Shown here: one piece after another, positions 45,192 through 54,384 of the stretch
Layout of the letters: every line of letters starts with the position of its first letter
Numbering within the stretch: position 1 is the first letter of the stretch
Assembly: GCF_023920225.1 (NCBI RefSeq)
Contig: NZ_CP092587.1
Span: 310,001 to 374,000 of the forward strand
Reading direction: 5' to 3'
DNA: 64,000 nt
Source: Vibrio gazogenes
Lineage (GTDB): Bacteria > Pseudomonadota > Gammaproteobacteria > Enterobacterales > Vibrionaceae
Program-made: the position numbers and the translations under genes
Notes under the pieces: model-generated
Seen by the model: the letters and a program-made list of their open reading frames with translations, nothing else
What the model was told of the DNA's origin: nothing
The model's database searches: none

Positions 45192-46100
45192 ATGGATCAA
45201 CAACGATTAACTCATTTAAAACAACTAGAAGCTGAAAGTATTCACATCATTCGTGAAGTTGCAGCCGAATTCGGCAACCCGGTGATGATGTATTCCATCG
45301 GAAAAGATTCATCGGTGATGCTACATCTGGCTCGCAAAGCTTTCTATCCGGGCAAAATTCCGTTTCCGCTCCTGCATGTCGATACGAACTGGAAGTTTCG
45401 TGAAATGATCGATTTCCGCGATAAAACCGCACAAAAGTACGGCTTTGAGCTTCTGGTCCATAAAAACCCCGAAGGGCTCGAAATGGGGATCAACCCGTTT
45501 GTTCACGGGAGTTCCAAACATACCGATATTATGAAAACTCAGGGCTTGAAACAGGCATTGAACCAATATGGATTCGATGCTGCATTCGGTGGCGCCCGTC
45601 GGGATGAAGAAAAGTCCCGTGCCAAAGAGCGAGTCTATTCATTCCGGGATAAGAATCATACCTGGGATCCCAAAAACCAGCGTCCGGAGATCTGGCATAC
45701 CTACAACGGGCAGATTAACAAAGGTGAGAGTATTCGGGTGTTCCCTTTGTCAAACTGGACTGAACTGGACATATGGCAATATATCTATCTGGAAGGCATT
45801 GATATTGTGCCGCTTTACTTCGCTGAAAAGCGGCCTGTCGTCGAACGTGATGGGATGTTAATCATGGTTGATGATGATCGGATGGAGATTTTGCCGGGTG
45901 AAGTGATCGAGAATAAATCAGTCCGTTTCCGGACACTTGGGTGTTATCCGCTGACCGGAGCCATTGAATCGACGGCAAGTACATTGCCTGAAATCATCGA
46001 AGAGATGCTGGTGGCAACGTCCAGTGAGCGGCAAGGACGAGCGATCGACCATGATCAGTCCGGATCCATGGAATTGAAAAAACGTCAGGGCTATTTCTAA
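45192..46100 (+). CDS. cysD: Sulfate adenylyltransferase subunit 2
   Basis: A 302-residue PP-loop ATPase, the catalytic half of ATP sulfurylase, forming APS from sulfate and [21 protein letters not shown] (near 36-53) is the PP-motif, and [20 protein letters not shown] and [16 protein letters not shown] are conserved. Exact E. coli length. 95 bp after cobA and 17 bp before cysN. Confidence 0.97.
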   Translation: MDQQRLTHLKQLEAESIHIIREVAAEFGNPVMMYSIGKDSSVMLHLARKAFYPGKIPFPLLHVDTNWKFREMIDFRDKTAQKYGFELLVHKNPEGLEMGINPFVHGSSKHTDIMKTQGLKQALNQYGFDAAFGGARRDEEKSRAKERVYSFRDKNHTWDPKNQRPEIWHTYNGQINKGESIRVFPLSNWTELDIWQYIYLEGIDIVPLYFAEKRPVVERDGMLIMVDDDRMEILPGEVIENKSVRFRTLGCYPLTGAIESTASTLPEIIEEMLVATSSERQGRAIDHDQSGSMELKKRQGYF

Positions 46101-46117
46101 GGGGCGAGGGAAGTTTT

Positions 46118-47545
46118 ATGAATAGTGCAGTTCAAGCTCAGTTAACTGAGTTGGGTATTGAAGGTTATTTGGATCAACACCAACACAAATCGTTACTTAG
46201 ATTTCTGACATGTGGTTCTGTCGATGACGGTAAGAGTACGTTGATCGGCCGTTTGCTTCATGATTCAAAGCAGATCTATGAAGATCAGCTGGCGGCTGTT
46301 CATTCAGACAGTCAGCGCGTCGGTACAACCGGTGAGCGTCCGGATCTGGCATTGCTGGTGGATGGATTGCAGGCTGAACGCGAGCAAGGGATTACCATTG
46401 ATGTCGCATATCGCTATTTTTCAACGCAAAAACGCAAATTCATTATCGCCGATACGCCGGGACATGAGCAGTACACGCGCAATATGGCAACCGGTGCTTC
46501 GACATGTGATTTGGCGATTATTCTGATTGATGCACGGAAAGGCGTGTTGGATCAGACTCGTCGTCACTCGTTCATTTCCAATCTCTTGGGCTTGAGACAC
46601 TTTGTGGTGGCGGTCAACAAGATGGATTTGGTCGATTATTCTCAGGAGCGTTTTGAAGCCATTCGTCAAGAATATCTTGAATTCTCCCGACATCTACAGG
46701 GAGACACGGACATTCAGATCATTCCGATCTCCGCGTTGGAAGGGGACAATGTTGTTGAAAAAAGTCAGCACATGCATTGGTATCAAGGCCCCTCTCTGCT
46801 GGATTTATTAGAAACTGTCGATGTTGATCAGCTCAAAGGAACGGGGGCATTTCGTTTCCCGGTTCAATATGTCAACCGACCAAATCTCGATTTTCGCGGG
46901 TTTGCCGGCACTGTTGCATCGGGGATTGTCCGGGTTGGCGATCAAGTCAAGGTGCTACCGTCTGGTAAATCTTCCACCGTTGCCCGTATCGTCACTTTTG
47001 ATGGTGATTTGGAACAGGCATATACCGGTCAAGCGGTGACGCTAACGCTGAATGATGAAATTGATATCAGCCGTGGTGATTTGATCGTTCTTGAGGATGC
47101 CCAGCTCGATACAACCAACCATCTATTGGCAGATGTCGTTTGGATGACAGAGCAGCCATTGCAAGCCGGGCGGGATTACGACATCAAAATTGCAGGCCAT
47201 AAAACGATTGGTCAGGTGACATCGATCCGTCACCAATACGATATCAATAACCTTTCGACTTATCAGGCCGAATCTCTGCCGCTCAATGGAATTGGTTTAT
47301 GTGAATGGCGGTTCAATCAGGCGATCGCTCTCGATAGATATCTCGACAGTGCTGATACGGGTGGCTTTATTATTATTGACCGACTGACCAATGTAACCGT
47401 TGGCGCAGGACTGGTTCGTGACAGCCTACAAACGGTGGCGCAAACGCAGGGCGATGTCTCTGAATTTGAGCTGGAACTGAATGCACTGATTCGTAAGCAC
47501 TACCCACACTGGGGTGTGAAAGATATCAGTCAATTACTGAAATAG
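46118..47545 (+). CDS. cysN: Sulfate adenylyltransferase subunit 1 (GTPase)
   Basis: A 475-residue EF-Tu-like GTPase that drives the sulfurylase reaction. G motifs: [17 protein letters not shown] (G1), [11 protein letters not shown] (G2), ADTPGHEQY (G3), NKMDLVD (G4) and SALEGDN (G5), followed by two beta-barrel domains. No CysC domain is fused, in agreement with a separate cysC downstream. Confidence 0.97.
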   Translation: MNSAVQAQLTELGIEGYLDQHQHKSLLRFLTCGSVDDGKSTLIGRLLHDSKQIYEDQLAAVHSDSQRVGTTGERPDLALLVDGLQAEREQGITIDVAYRYFSTQKRKFIIADTPGHEQYTRNMATGASTCDLAIILIDARKGVLDQTRRHSFISNLLGLRHFVVAVNKMDLVDYSQERFEAIRQEYLEFSRHLQGDTDIQIIPISALEGDNVVEKSQHMHWYQGPSLLDLLETVDVDQLKGTGAFRFPVQYVNRPNLDFRGFAGTVASGIVRVGDQVKVLPSGKSSTVARIVTFDGDLEQAYTGQAVTLTLNDEIDISRGDLIVLEDAQLDTTNHLLADVVWMTEQPLQAGRDYDIKIAGHKTIGQVTSIRHQYDINNLSTYQAESLPLNGIGLCEWRFNQAIALDRYLDSADTGGFIIIDRLTNVTVGAGLVRDSLQTVAQTQGDVSEFELELNALIRKHYPHWGVKDISQLLK

Positions 47546-47552
47546 GCTGCTT

Positions 47553-47575
47553 GAAAGGGTGATTTTCACCCTTTC
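47553..47575 (+). other. Perfect hairpin between cysN and the SLC13 gene
   Basis: GAAAGGGTGA (47553-47562) and TCACCCTTTC (47566-47575) form a 10-bp perfect stem with a TTT loop, without a T-run, inside an operon. Such structures often act as RNA-processing or stability elements that set different levels for the genes on each side. Confidence 0.6.
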
Positions 47576-47588
47576 TGAGGGATGAGAG

Positions 47589-49313
47589 ATGTGGGAACAA
47601 GGGGTGATAATTGCAATTCTATGCGGTGTGGTTGCCTGTTTGCTGCTTACGCGAGTTAAACCGAGTTTGATCTTTGCAGGCGCTGCTTTTATCACGTTTA
47701 TTGCAGGTCTGATTGATATCAATGATTTAGCCGCAAATTTCACCAACTCATCCCTACTGACGCTGATTTTGTTGATTCTGGCTTCTGCCGGACTGGAAAA
47801 GACGCGGCTCATCAGTTGGATCAGTCGTAATATTTCTGAAGGGCGGCTCGGCACCGTGATCGCGAAGCTGGGTTTATCGACCGCTTTTCTCTCTTCTTTT
47901 ACCAATAACACCGCTGTCGTCGTTTCTTTGATTGGTGCGATTAAACGCAATCAGCAACATGCACCTTCAAAGTTATTAATTCCGCTGTCTTACACGGCTA
48001 TCTTTGGCGGTACGCTGACTTTGATTGGTACATCTACCAATCTGATCATCAATAGTTTTGTGGAAGATGCGGGATTGCCGAGTCTCGACTTCTTCGCCCC
48101 GACGATGATCGGTCTGGCTGTGCTTCTCGGCGGCGTATTGATTCTGATTCCATTGAGTTATCTGTTACCGAATAACGATGAATCAGGGCAGGATGAATTA
48201 CCTTATTTTCTGGAAGCGAGTGTCGGTGAGACGTCACCATTAGTCGGACGCAGCATTGCCGAAAATAACCTGCGGGCGTTACGCAAGTTATTCTTAGCTG
48301 AGGTGATTCGAAATGGTGAGAGTGTCCCTTCCGTCGGACCTGATTTTGTCTTACAGGCACAGGATCGGCTGCTGTTTTGTGGTGATGTCGAGAGTGTATC
48401 GACACTTCAGGAAATCAAAGGGTTAACCTTGTTTGGTCAGCACCACCTTAACGGTCAGAATTTTGTTGAAGTAGTGGTGAGTTCTTCCGCCAGTTTTTGT
48501 CATAAAACACTGAAATCCAGTCATTTTCGCGAGCGGTTTGATGCCGTCGTCGTAGCCATTCGTCGGGGGCATGAACGTCTGGAAGGCGGGCTGGGAAATA
48601 TTACGTTGACGGCTGGCGATACGCTGGTACTTGTACCGGGAAAAGCGTTCGAAGCGCAACGTCAGGCGCTGCATCGCGAATTCCTATTCATTAATGATTT
48701 GGATTCGAGTGCCCGCTTGGACAGCCATAAATCGAGTCTGGTATTACTCGGATTTATGGCGGTGATTGGTGCGGCATTGCTCCATTGGCTACCGATTATT
48801 AAAGGACTTGCGATCTATCTGATTCTGTTAGTTATTTTTGGCATCGTACACATCGGTGAATTACGTCGTCGTTTCCCTATCGATATTGTCGTGATTGTCG
48901 GTTCAGCATTATCGATTGCTCAGTTGATGATTTCATCGGGACTGTCACAACGCATGGGCGATTTTTTTATTCATACTATGAACGGTTGGGGCGTGTTTGG
49001 TGGCTTGGTCGCCACCTATCTGATTACCTTAGTTCTGACGGAGCTAATCACGAACAATGCTGCGGCTGCGCTGGCTTTTCCGTTGGGATACAGCTTGGCT
49101 GTCGGCTACGGGGTAGATCCGATGCCATTTATCATGGCGGTGTTATTTGGTGCCAGCGCGAGCTTTATTTCTCCCTATGGTTATCAGACCAATCTGCTGG
49201 TCTATAGTATCGGTAACTACAAAATGAGTGATTATGTCAGAATCGGTATTCCAATATCTTTGGTCTATTCTTTGCTCGTTCTGACCTTAATCCCGGTATT
49301 TTTTCCGTTTTAA
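47589..49313 (+). CDS. SLC13/DASS-family transporter with RCK_C domains, probable sulfate importer
   Basis: A 574-residue inner-membrane protein. Hydrophobic segments at both ends (1-180 and 375-574) surround a soluble section of about 190 residues with two TrkA-C/RCK_C-like units (PLVGRSIAENNLRALRKLFL and LTAGDTLVLVPGKAFEAQ). SSFTNNTAVVVSLIGAIKR and IGTSTNLIINSFV, repeated near the end as ELITNNAAAALAFPLG and SPYGYQTNLLVYSIG, are the SLC13 substrate/sodium motifs. Its position between cysN and cysC makes sulfate the best guess, probably sodium-coupled. The ATG at 47589 has GAGGGATGAGAG upstream. Confidence 0.88.
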   Translation: MWEQGVIIAILCGVVACLLLTRVKPSLIFAGAAFITFIAGLIDINDLAANFTNSSLLTLILLILASAGLEKTRLISWISRNISEGRLGTVIAKLGLSTAFLSSFTNNTAVVVSLIGAIKRNQQHAPSKLLIPLSYTAIFGGTLTLIGTSTNLIINSFVEDAGLPSLDFFAPTMIGLAVLLGGVLILIPLSYLLPNNDESGQDELPYFLEASVGETSPLVGRSIAENNLRALRKLFLAEVIRNGESVPSVGPDFVLQAQDRLLFCGDVESVSTLQEIKGLTLFGQHHLNGQNFVEVVVSSSASFCHKTLKSSHFRERFDAVVVAIRRGHERLEGGLGNITLTAGDTLVLVPGKAFEAQRQALHREFLFINDLDSSARLDSHKSSLVLLGFMAVIGAALLHWLPIIKGLAIYLILLVIFGIVHIGELRRRFPIDIVVIVGSALSIAQLMISSGLSQRMGDFFIHTMNGWGVFGGLVATYLITLVLTELITNNAAAALAFPLGYSLAVGYGVDPMPFIMAVLFGASASFISPYGYQTNLLVYSIGNYKMSDYVRIGIPISLVYSLLVLTLIPVFFPF

Positions 49314-49384
49314 TCCATATTGTTTTTAATCAATATCGTTTTTAAACAATGTATTGATAAGTTTACGTATAAAGGAAGAGTGTT

Positions 49385-50014
49385 ATGAGTATCGCGCCAA
49401 GTGAAAAAGAGCAACATATCGTCTGGCACCAGCACCCGATCGATAAAACATTTCGTGCGACGCTGAAAAAACAGAAACCCGCCGTGCTTTGGTTTACCGG
49501 ATTATCAGGGGCTGGCAAATCAACGGTTGCTGGCGCACTGGAAAATCGTCTTGCACAATTGGGCTATCATACTTACCTGCTTGATGGTGATAATGTCCGG
49601 CACGGGTTATGTCGTGACCTCGGTTTTTCCGCTCAGGATCGTCGGGAAAATATCCGTCGGATCGGTGAACTGGCGAAGCTGATGGCTGATGCCGGACTGA
49701 TCGTGCTTACTGCATTTATCTCACCACATCGAACTGAACGCCAGATGGTGCGGGAGTTACTGCCGGAAGGGGAATTTCTGGAAGTTTTCGTCAATACCAC
49801 ACTGGAAGTTTGTGAGCTGCGCGATCCGAAAGGGTTGTACAAAAAAGCCCGTGCGGGTGAGATCACCAACTTTACGGGCATTGATGCTGAATATGAAGTG
49901 CCGTTACAGCCTGAAATCGATTTACCTGCCGGTGAAATGGGCATCGATGCATTGGTTGAACAGTGTCTGACAGAACTGAGTCAACGCGGCATTATTGATG
50001 TTTCATCGCATTAA
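49385..50014 (+). CDS. cysC: Adenylylsulfate (APS) kinase
   Basis: A 209-residue kinase converting APS to [20 protein letters not shown] is the P-loop (near 35-50), and [37 protein letters not shown] and [14 protein letters not shown] are typical. The ATG at 49385 follows AAAGGAAGAGTGTT. Last gene of the cobA-cys run; convergent with the TIGR03899 gene 25 bp later. Confidence 0.97.
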   Translation: MSIAPSEKEQHIVWHQHPIDKTFRATLKKQKPAVLWFTGLSGAGKSTVAGALENRLAQLGYHTYLLDGDNVRHGLCRDLGFSAQDRRENIRRIGELAKLMADAGLIVLTAFISPHRTERQMVRELLPEGEFLEVFVNTTLEVCELRDPKGLYKKARAGEITNFTGIDAEYEVPLQPEIDLPAGEMGIDALVEQCLTELSQRGIIDVSSH

Positions 50015-50039
50015 TCAGTGGTTTCCGGCAGAAATTGAA

Positions 50040-50933
50040 TCAGACTGTATGGTGAATGCTGCCGGTAGCATCGGTATGGATCATGAATTTTTGCCCTAAC
50101 AGGGCAATTGTTTGATCATAGTATTGTTGGTTGAGCTTATTGCCCAGTAGTTTACATAACTCATTACCGGTGGGACTAAAACGATAATAGAGTAAATGTA
50201 TCCCCTTGCTCATTGCCTGAAGAGACAGGTTTTTGCCCTGATAATGAAAGGGAAGCGCTGATTCTTGCTCGATTTCACCTGAGGCGAGCTCGGTAGCATG
50301 CAGTAAGCCGAGCTCGATCATGACAAGCAAACTTGAGTAGGGAAGCTGAAAACTACCCAGACTCAGCGTAATCGTGGTATCACGCTTGCCAAAGGTAAAA
50401 ATCCCATTGTGTGCCCGTATCCCAACAAATAGTTTACGACTGCTGTCTTGCCCGAAACTACAAGCCAGTGCGGCTGATTTTTGGAGGATCTGAGCTTCTT
50501 TCGGTGTCATGTCTTTCAACACTTGCAAGGCTTTCATGGATGTGGAGCCCGGATTGGTGACTTCCCGTTTGAGCACTTGAGCCCACAGTCGCTGCATTGA
50601 AGAGTTATGGATATCCTGAGCCATATCGAAAAAGCGGTAGAGCCAGTCTTGATCGGGATCGCCAGCCGTTTCGTTTTTACAGGATTTATGGGCAAGTCTG
50701 ACAATGCTCTCAAGGTTTTTTTGCCGCTGTTCTTTGCGTTTGCGTTCCCGCTTTAAGGCTCTGTCCAGTGGCGAAATGTCGGTTTTTTCTTCACAAATCA
50801 GCGCATCAAGACCATGATCTTTGGCAATATTTTGGATCCGACGACCACTATCTTTGATATAGCGTCCTCTTGAATGAGACTTTGTTGTCTCATCATCCTG
50901 ATGTTCAATGACCGTGGGTGTGCGTTGTTCCAT
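50040..50933 (-). CDS. TIGR03899 family protein of unknown function
   Basis: A 297-residue soluble protein from the ATG at 50933 (MEQRTPTVIEHQDDE); the frame is open to 51017. No signal peptide. A strongly charged segment (RALKRERKRKEQRQKNLES) precedes a folded region containing WLYRFFDMAQDIHNSSMQRL and LKDMTPKEAQILQKSAAL, the TIGR03899/DUF2806-like pattern. I cannot assign a function. It lies between cysC (convergent) and the zinc locus (same strand), with a 246-bp gap. Confidence 0.7.
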   Translation of the reverse strand: MEQRTPTVIEHQDDETTKSHSRGRYIKDSGRRIQNIAKDHGLDALICEEKTDISPLDRALKRERKRKEQRQKNLESIVRLAHKSCKNETAGDPDQDWLYRFFDMAQDIHNSSMQRLWAQVLKREVTNPGSTSMKALQVLKDMTPKEAQILQKSAALACSFGQDSSRKLFVGIRAHNGIFTFGKRDTTITLSLGSFQLPYSSLLVMIELGLLHATELASGEIEQESALPFHYQGKNLSLQAMSKGIHLLYYRFSPTGNELCKLLGNKLNQQYYDQTIALLGQKFMIHTDATGSIHHTV

Positions 50934-51080
50934 GAATAATTTGATACCGACTGACAATTGAGAGCAATAGTAACAATTTAACGCGGAATGCGAGAGACAT
51001 CTAGCCGAATTGATCAAATTACGCTACTCAAAATGATAATATTTTGTTAAAATTGTTACCACTTATAATTTTGAACATTG

Positions 51081-51173
51081 ATGATTCTAGTGAAAAAGGC
51101 TCTGTCTATCACCGTAGTATTTATTCTTTACTTTGCTTTACTCGGCTATCTCTCAAGCTTCCTTGTCGTATAA
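51081..51173 (+). CDS. Possible 30-residue single-span membrane peptide
   Basis: A short frame from ATG 51081 to TAA 51173: MILVKKALSITVVFILYFAL, then LGYLSSFLVV. Two lysines followed by about 22 hydrophobic residues give a clear single membrane helix with a positive-inside start. A GTG at 51090 is an alternative start. No good Shine-Dalgarno is visible. It ends 6 bp before the end of the convergent DUF3299 gene. It could be a real small protein or chance; I know no homologue. Confidence 0.3.
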   Translation: MILVKKALSITVVFILYFALLGYLSSFLVV

Positions 51174-51178
51174 CGCCC

Positions 51179-51679
51179 TTACTGATCATCGTAAGGTTCA
51201 ATACGACTCCCCTCGATCTTATATCCGGCATCAGCAACGTCACTGCTGACAGGCTCCGCTTTTAGTTTACCCACGACATAAATGACATCCCACAATTCCT
51301 GAACGGGTGCGCCTTGAGGGAATTTAACATAGATAATCTGGTTGGGTGGCGGCGGTGGCACATGGATACATGCTCCGAAATAAGGCACCAGTAAGAACTC
51401 AGTGATAGTCTGATCGTCTCCTTCCAAAGGGATGACAAACCCAGGGATTTTGACATACTTTCCATCGAGTTCTGGTCTGACAGCACCGATATGACTCTGC
51501 TTGGCCGGAGTGTTACCGTTATGATTCACGGTCGGCATTCCTTGTTGATCAAACTGATGACGTTCTTGCTTCGGGATCAGATCCATCCAATCAAGCGTCA
51601 GCGGTTTTTGCGCCCCCAAGACTGAAACGGAGCATAGGGTCATGCACAGGAGCATGACCGATGAAAAAGCGTTTCTCAT
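51179..51679 (-). CDS. DUF3299 periplasmic protein of the zinc locus
   Basis: A 166-residue protein with signal peptide MRNAFSSVMLLCMTLCSVSVLGA. The conserved core is KIPGFVIPLEGDDQTITEFL and PYFGACIHVPPPPPNQIIYV, containing the Cys and His that could bind metal. This is DUF3299. The ATG at 51679 has AGGA upstream; the frame continues to 51796 inside the permease gene. It starts 8 bp after the permease stop, so it is the last gene of that operon. In V. cholerae a similar gene belongs, as I recall, to the zinc-regulated zrg locus. Confidence 0.8.
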   Translation of the reverse strand: MRNAFSSVMLLCMTLCSVSVLGAQKPLTLDWMDLIPKQERHQFDQQGMPTVNHNGNTPAKQSHIGAVRPELDGKYVKIPGFVIPLEGDDQTITEFLLVPYFGACIHVPPPPPNQIIYVKFPQGAPVQELWDVIYVVGKLKAEPVSSDVADAGYKIEGSRIEPYDDQ

Positions 51680-51687
51680 TAAATTTC

Positions 51688-52947
51688 CTATATTCTTATT
51701 GTCATACCATCGCTGAGTGATTGTCTGTAGGCTCGTAGTGCGGGGACGACCCCAATCAGAATCCCTGCGAGTTGTACGTAACCGAGCAATTGCCATTCAT
51801 GATAGCTCAAACGGTCAAGTGTTATCATGATACCGTATTGTGCATGAATCAATGGTGCAATGATCGACATTAAACCATATAAACCCGCCACGCCAACAAG
51901 AATGCCGGCAAAGGTTAACGCACTGGCTTCACTGATCAATAAAGCAAAGACATGTTTGGGTTGTGCGCCCATGGCCCGGAGAATTGCCATCTCACGTCGC
52001 CTTTCTTGCAAACTGGTTAACAGACTGCTGAGCATTCCCATCAATCCGGCAATCACGACAAAGATCGAGACGGCCATTAACGCTTGTTCTGCCACCGACA
52101 TCATGCCCCATAATTCCTGTAATGCGACCCCCGGAAGAATTGCACTCAAGGGCTCTTTACGATATTCATTGATTTCTCGTTGTAATGCAAATGTTTGAAT
52201 ACGGGATTTTAAACCCAGATACATCGCTGTAATTTGAGTGGGTTGAAAATGTCGTTTTTCCAGCACGGCTGCATCCGGTGTTTTGCCAATATGCGCACCA
52301 GACTCCCAACCGACATGGATCGCTTCAATGGCGCCCAGAGACACATGAACCGTTCGATCGACCGGTGTCCCTGTCGGGGCCAGAATACCCGTGACGGTAA
52401 AGGGAAGGTGATCGTGGCGGCTGAATCCGACATCACTAATCCCATGAGCAATGATAATTTTGCTGCCGATATGATAGTTGAGCTTTTTAGCGACATCAGC
52501 ACCAATTACTGTGTCGAACAGCCCGTGGAATGGTTGGCCGGCCTGAAAAGTCAGATGCTGTTTATGTCCGTATTGATAGAATTTAAAATAATCCTGATTG
52601 GTCCCCATGACCCGAAAGCCTTTATGAGAATCGCCCAATGAAATCGGGATCGCCCACTTTACCGCACGATGATGACTGAATTCCTGAAAACTTTTCCAAT
52701 CAATATTGTTCGTCGCATTGCCGATCCGAAAGACGGAATAAAGGAGCAGATTGACTTGACCGGAGCGCCCACCGACGATCAGATCAGTGCCGGAGATCGT
52801 ATTGGCAAAGCTGCTTTTGGCCTGCGTACGGATCCGTTCTACACCCATGAGCAGAATGACCGAAATTGCCACCGTTAAAATCGTTAAGAGTGCCGTTGTT
52901 TTACGATTGAGGACGCTCTTCCACGCCAGATTCATAATGATTTTCAT
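51688..52947 (-). CDS. FtsX/MacB-like ABC transporter permease of the zinc locus
   Basis: A 419-residue inner-membrane protein. It has an N-terminal membrane helix (about 18-36, TALLTILTVAISVILLMGV), a large periplasmic MacB_PCD-type domain (about 40-280) and three C-terminal helices (near 290-315, 340-370, 385-410) with the cytoplasmic coupling segment LQERRREMAILRAMGAQPKH. This is the type VII ABC arrangement, which moves or transmits force to periplasmic partners rather than forming a classical importer channel. It lies 2 bp after the ATPase gene. Confidence 0.88.
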   Translation of the reverse strand: MKIIMNLAWKSVLNRKTTALLTILTVAISVILLMGVERIRTQAKSSFANTISGTDLIVGGRSGQVNLLLYSVFRIGNATNNIDWKSFQEFSHHRAVKWAIPISLGDSHKGFRVMGTNQDYFKFYQYGHKQHLTFQAGQPFHGLFDTVIGADVAKKLNYHIGSKIIIAHGISDVGFSRHDHLPFTVTGILAPTGTPVDRTVHVSLGAIEAIHVGWESGAHIGKTPDAAVLEKRHFQPTQITAMYLGLKSRIQTFALQREINEYRKEPLSAILPGVALQELWGMMSVAEQALMAVSIFVVIAGLMGMLSSLLTSLQERRREMAILRAMGAQPKHVFALLISEASALTFAGILVGVAGLYGLMSIIAPLIHAQYGIMITLDRLSYHEWQLLGYVQLAGILIGVVPALRAYRQSLSDGMTIRI

Positions 52948-52949
52948 GT

Positions 52950-53660
52950 TTAGTTTCCTACCCGATTCAGTTGCGGCAGACTGATACTGCGGTTAAACAT
53001 GGACTCCAGTGTTGGATCGTGGCTGACAAAGACCAAGGTTGCATTGACTTGATCGGCTTCTTCTAGCAGGAGTTGAATAAAAGCGCTACGGTTATCGTAA
53101 TCCAGCGCCGAAGTCGGCTCGTCAGCAATGATGAGCTTCGGTGAACCAATCAACGCCCGTGCCGCAGCAACGCGTTGTTGTTGTCCGATACTGAGTTCAA
53201 CCACCGGCTGATTGAGTAAATGTTCCGGCATTTTTAATCCAGTCAGCAATTGATGGGCTTTGTCTTGCAAAGTGCCGGCAATTTGGTCACGACGCCGTGC
53301 TGAAAAGTGACAGGGAAGCACCACATTGTCGATCACCGATAAATACGGGAGCAGATTGAATTGTTGAAATATATAGCCAATATGATCCGCGCGGAAGCGG
53401 TCACGTTGTCTGGATGGTAAATCAGATAAGGCATGACCTAAGACAGAGAGTGAACCGGACTGACACGTATTGATCCCTGTCAGGAGAGCAAGCAGCGTCG
53501 ATTTGCCGCAGCCACTCGGTCCCTTGATGAATAGATGCTCACCAGCACTGACGGTCAGATGCTCAATATCAATTGTCAGTGGTGCATCAGTAGCCCACCG
53601 AAATTGCACATTGCGGAGCTCGATGACGTATTCTGAGCCAGATGGTTGTGAATCCTTCAT
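52950..53660 (-). CDS. LolD/MacB-type ABC ATP-binding protein of the zinc locus
   Basis: A 236-residue ATPase. Walker A GPSGCGKSTLLALL (near 42), Q-loop YIFQQFNLLPYLSV, signature VVELSIGQQQRVAAARAL (LSIGQ in place of LSGGQ), Walker B LIIADEPTSALD and switch histidine FVSHDP. The ATG at 53660 (MKDSQPSGSEYV) is preferred; 53690 would place the start inside a hairpin. It pairs with the FtsX-like permease immediately downstream. Confidence 0.9.
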   Translation of the reverse strand: MKDSQPSGSEYVIELRNVQFRWATDAPLTIDIEHLTVSAGEHLFIKGPSGCGKSTLLALLTGINTCQSGSLSVLGHALSDLPSRQRDRFRADHIGYIFQQFNLLPYLSVIDNVVLPCHFSARRRDQIAGTLQDKAHQLLTGLKMPEHLLNQPVVELSIGQQQRVAAARALIGSPKLIIADEPTSALDYDNRSAFIQLLLEEADQVNATLVFVSHDPTLESMFNRSISLPQLNRVGN

Positions 53661-53680
53661 TACTCGAAATCCTCTGAGAA

Positions 53681-53703
53681 GGCAGGACATTTGATGTCCT
53701 GCC
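53681..53703 (-). other. Perfect hairpin between zrgA and the ABC ATPase gene
   Basis: GGCAGGACAT (53681-53690) and ATGTCCTGCC (53694-53703) form a 10-bp perfect stem with a TTG loop in the 61-bp gap between the genes. There is no T-run. It may stabilise the upstream zrgA mRNA or lower expression of the ABC genes. Confidence 0.65.
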
Positions 53704-53721
53704 GATGCGTGGAGTTTGATG

Positions 53722-54384
53722 TTACAAAGATACCTCAGTCTGATCCGGATTCAGCTTAATGGCAGTCTGCTGACGATCCGTAAAGACATTGGTATGAATT
53801 TCATGTGAGCGAGGGAAATGGCTAAACCACTGGGTGGAGAGATGATCCAACTTTCCGCTGTCTCGGCAGGTGTATGTATATTGAATTGAGAAGGCTGTAT
53901 GCATGCCATGCTCGTGCTCATCACCGTCGTGGTCATGATGATGTTCTTCATGATGGTCTGCATCTTCATCGTGATCATGATGATGTCCGCTTTCATGGGC
54001 GCCTTCATCATGGTCGTGGTGTTCGTGGTCATGGTCTGCATCATGATCATGATCGTGGTGGTGAGAGGTCTGACGAACATTGCTATGTTCAAGTGTACAG
54101 CCAGCTGCTGAGTTGATCGTGATGAGATCATCGGCTTGTTCCAGCAATGCCATTGCTTGATCGAGCGCCTGATGCTCCTGGCTCGTTTGTGGCGGATGTT
54201 CAAAACCAACGACATCCATTCCCGGTGCCGTAATTTCAACTAACAATGCATCAGCATCCTGAGCAACATTCATTTCGACAACGCCGTGAACATGCGCTTC
54301 GTGCTGACGAAAACCTTCTTCGGCTTGTGCGGATACTGCGGTGATGAGCCCTGCAAGCAGTGCAAGGTTATGTGTTTTTAACAT
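53722..54384 (-). CDS. zrgA: Histidine-rich periplasmic zinc-uptake protein ZrgA (DUF2796)
   Basis: A 220-residue protein from the ATG at 54384 (GGAG eight bases upstream). Signal peptide MLKTHNLALLAGLITAVSAQA. The mature protein opens FRQHEAHVHGVVEMNVAQD, the DUF2796 hallmark. A segment of about 50 residues (near 107-160) consists almost wholly of His, Asp and Glu, an obvious zinc-loading region. The C-terminal part (YTYTCRDSGKLDHLSTQWFS) closes the fold. V. cholerae ZrgA is a zinc-uptake protein of this kind. It is downstream of the DUF2607 gene and a Zur-type operator. Confidence 0.88.
   Translation of the reverse strand: MLKTHNLALLAGLITAVSAQAEEGFRQHEAHVHGVVEMNVAQDADALLVEITAPGMDVVGFEHPPQTSQEHQALDQAMALLEQADDLITINSAAGCTLEHSNVRQTSHHHDHDHDADHDHEHHDHDEGAHESGHHHDHDEDADHHEEHHHDHDGDEHEHGMHTAFSIQYTYTCRDSGKLDHLSTQWFSHFPRSHEIHTNVFTDRQQTAIKLNPDQTEVSL

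Noticed and set aside
53930..54065. CAT/GAT-rich repeats as a possible CRISPR or satellite array
   Set aside because: The repeats are irregular, have no spacers and encode the His/Asp tract of ZrgA.
53751..54239. Met/Thr-rich open frames across the zrgA His tract
   Set aside because: They arise from CAT/GAT repeats read in other frames; ZrgA has the signal peptide and family motifs.
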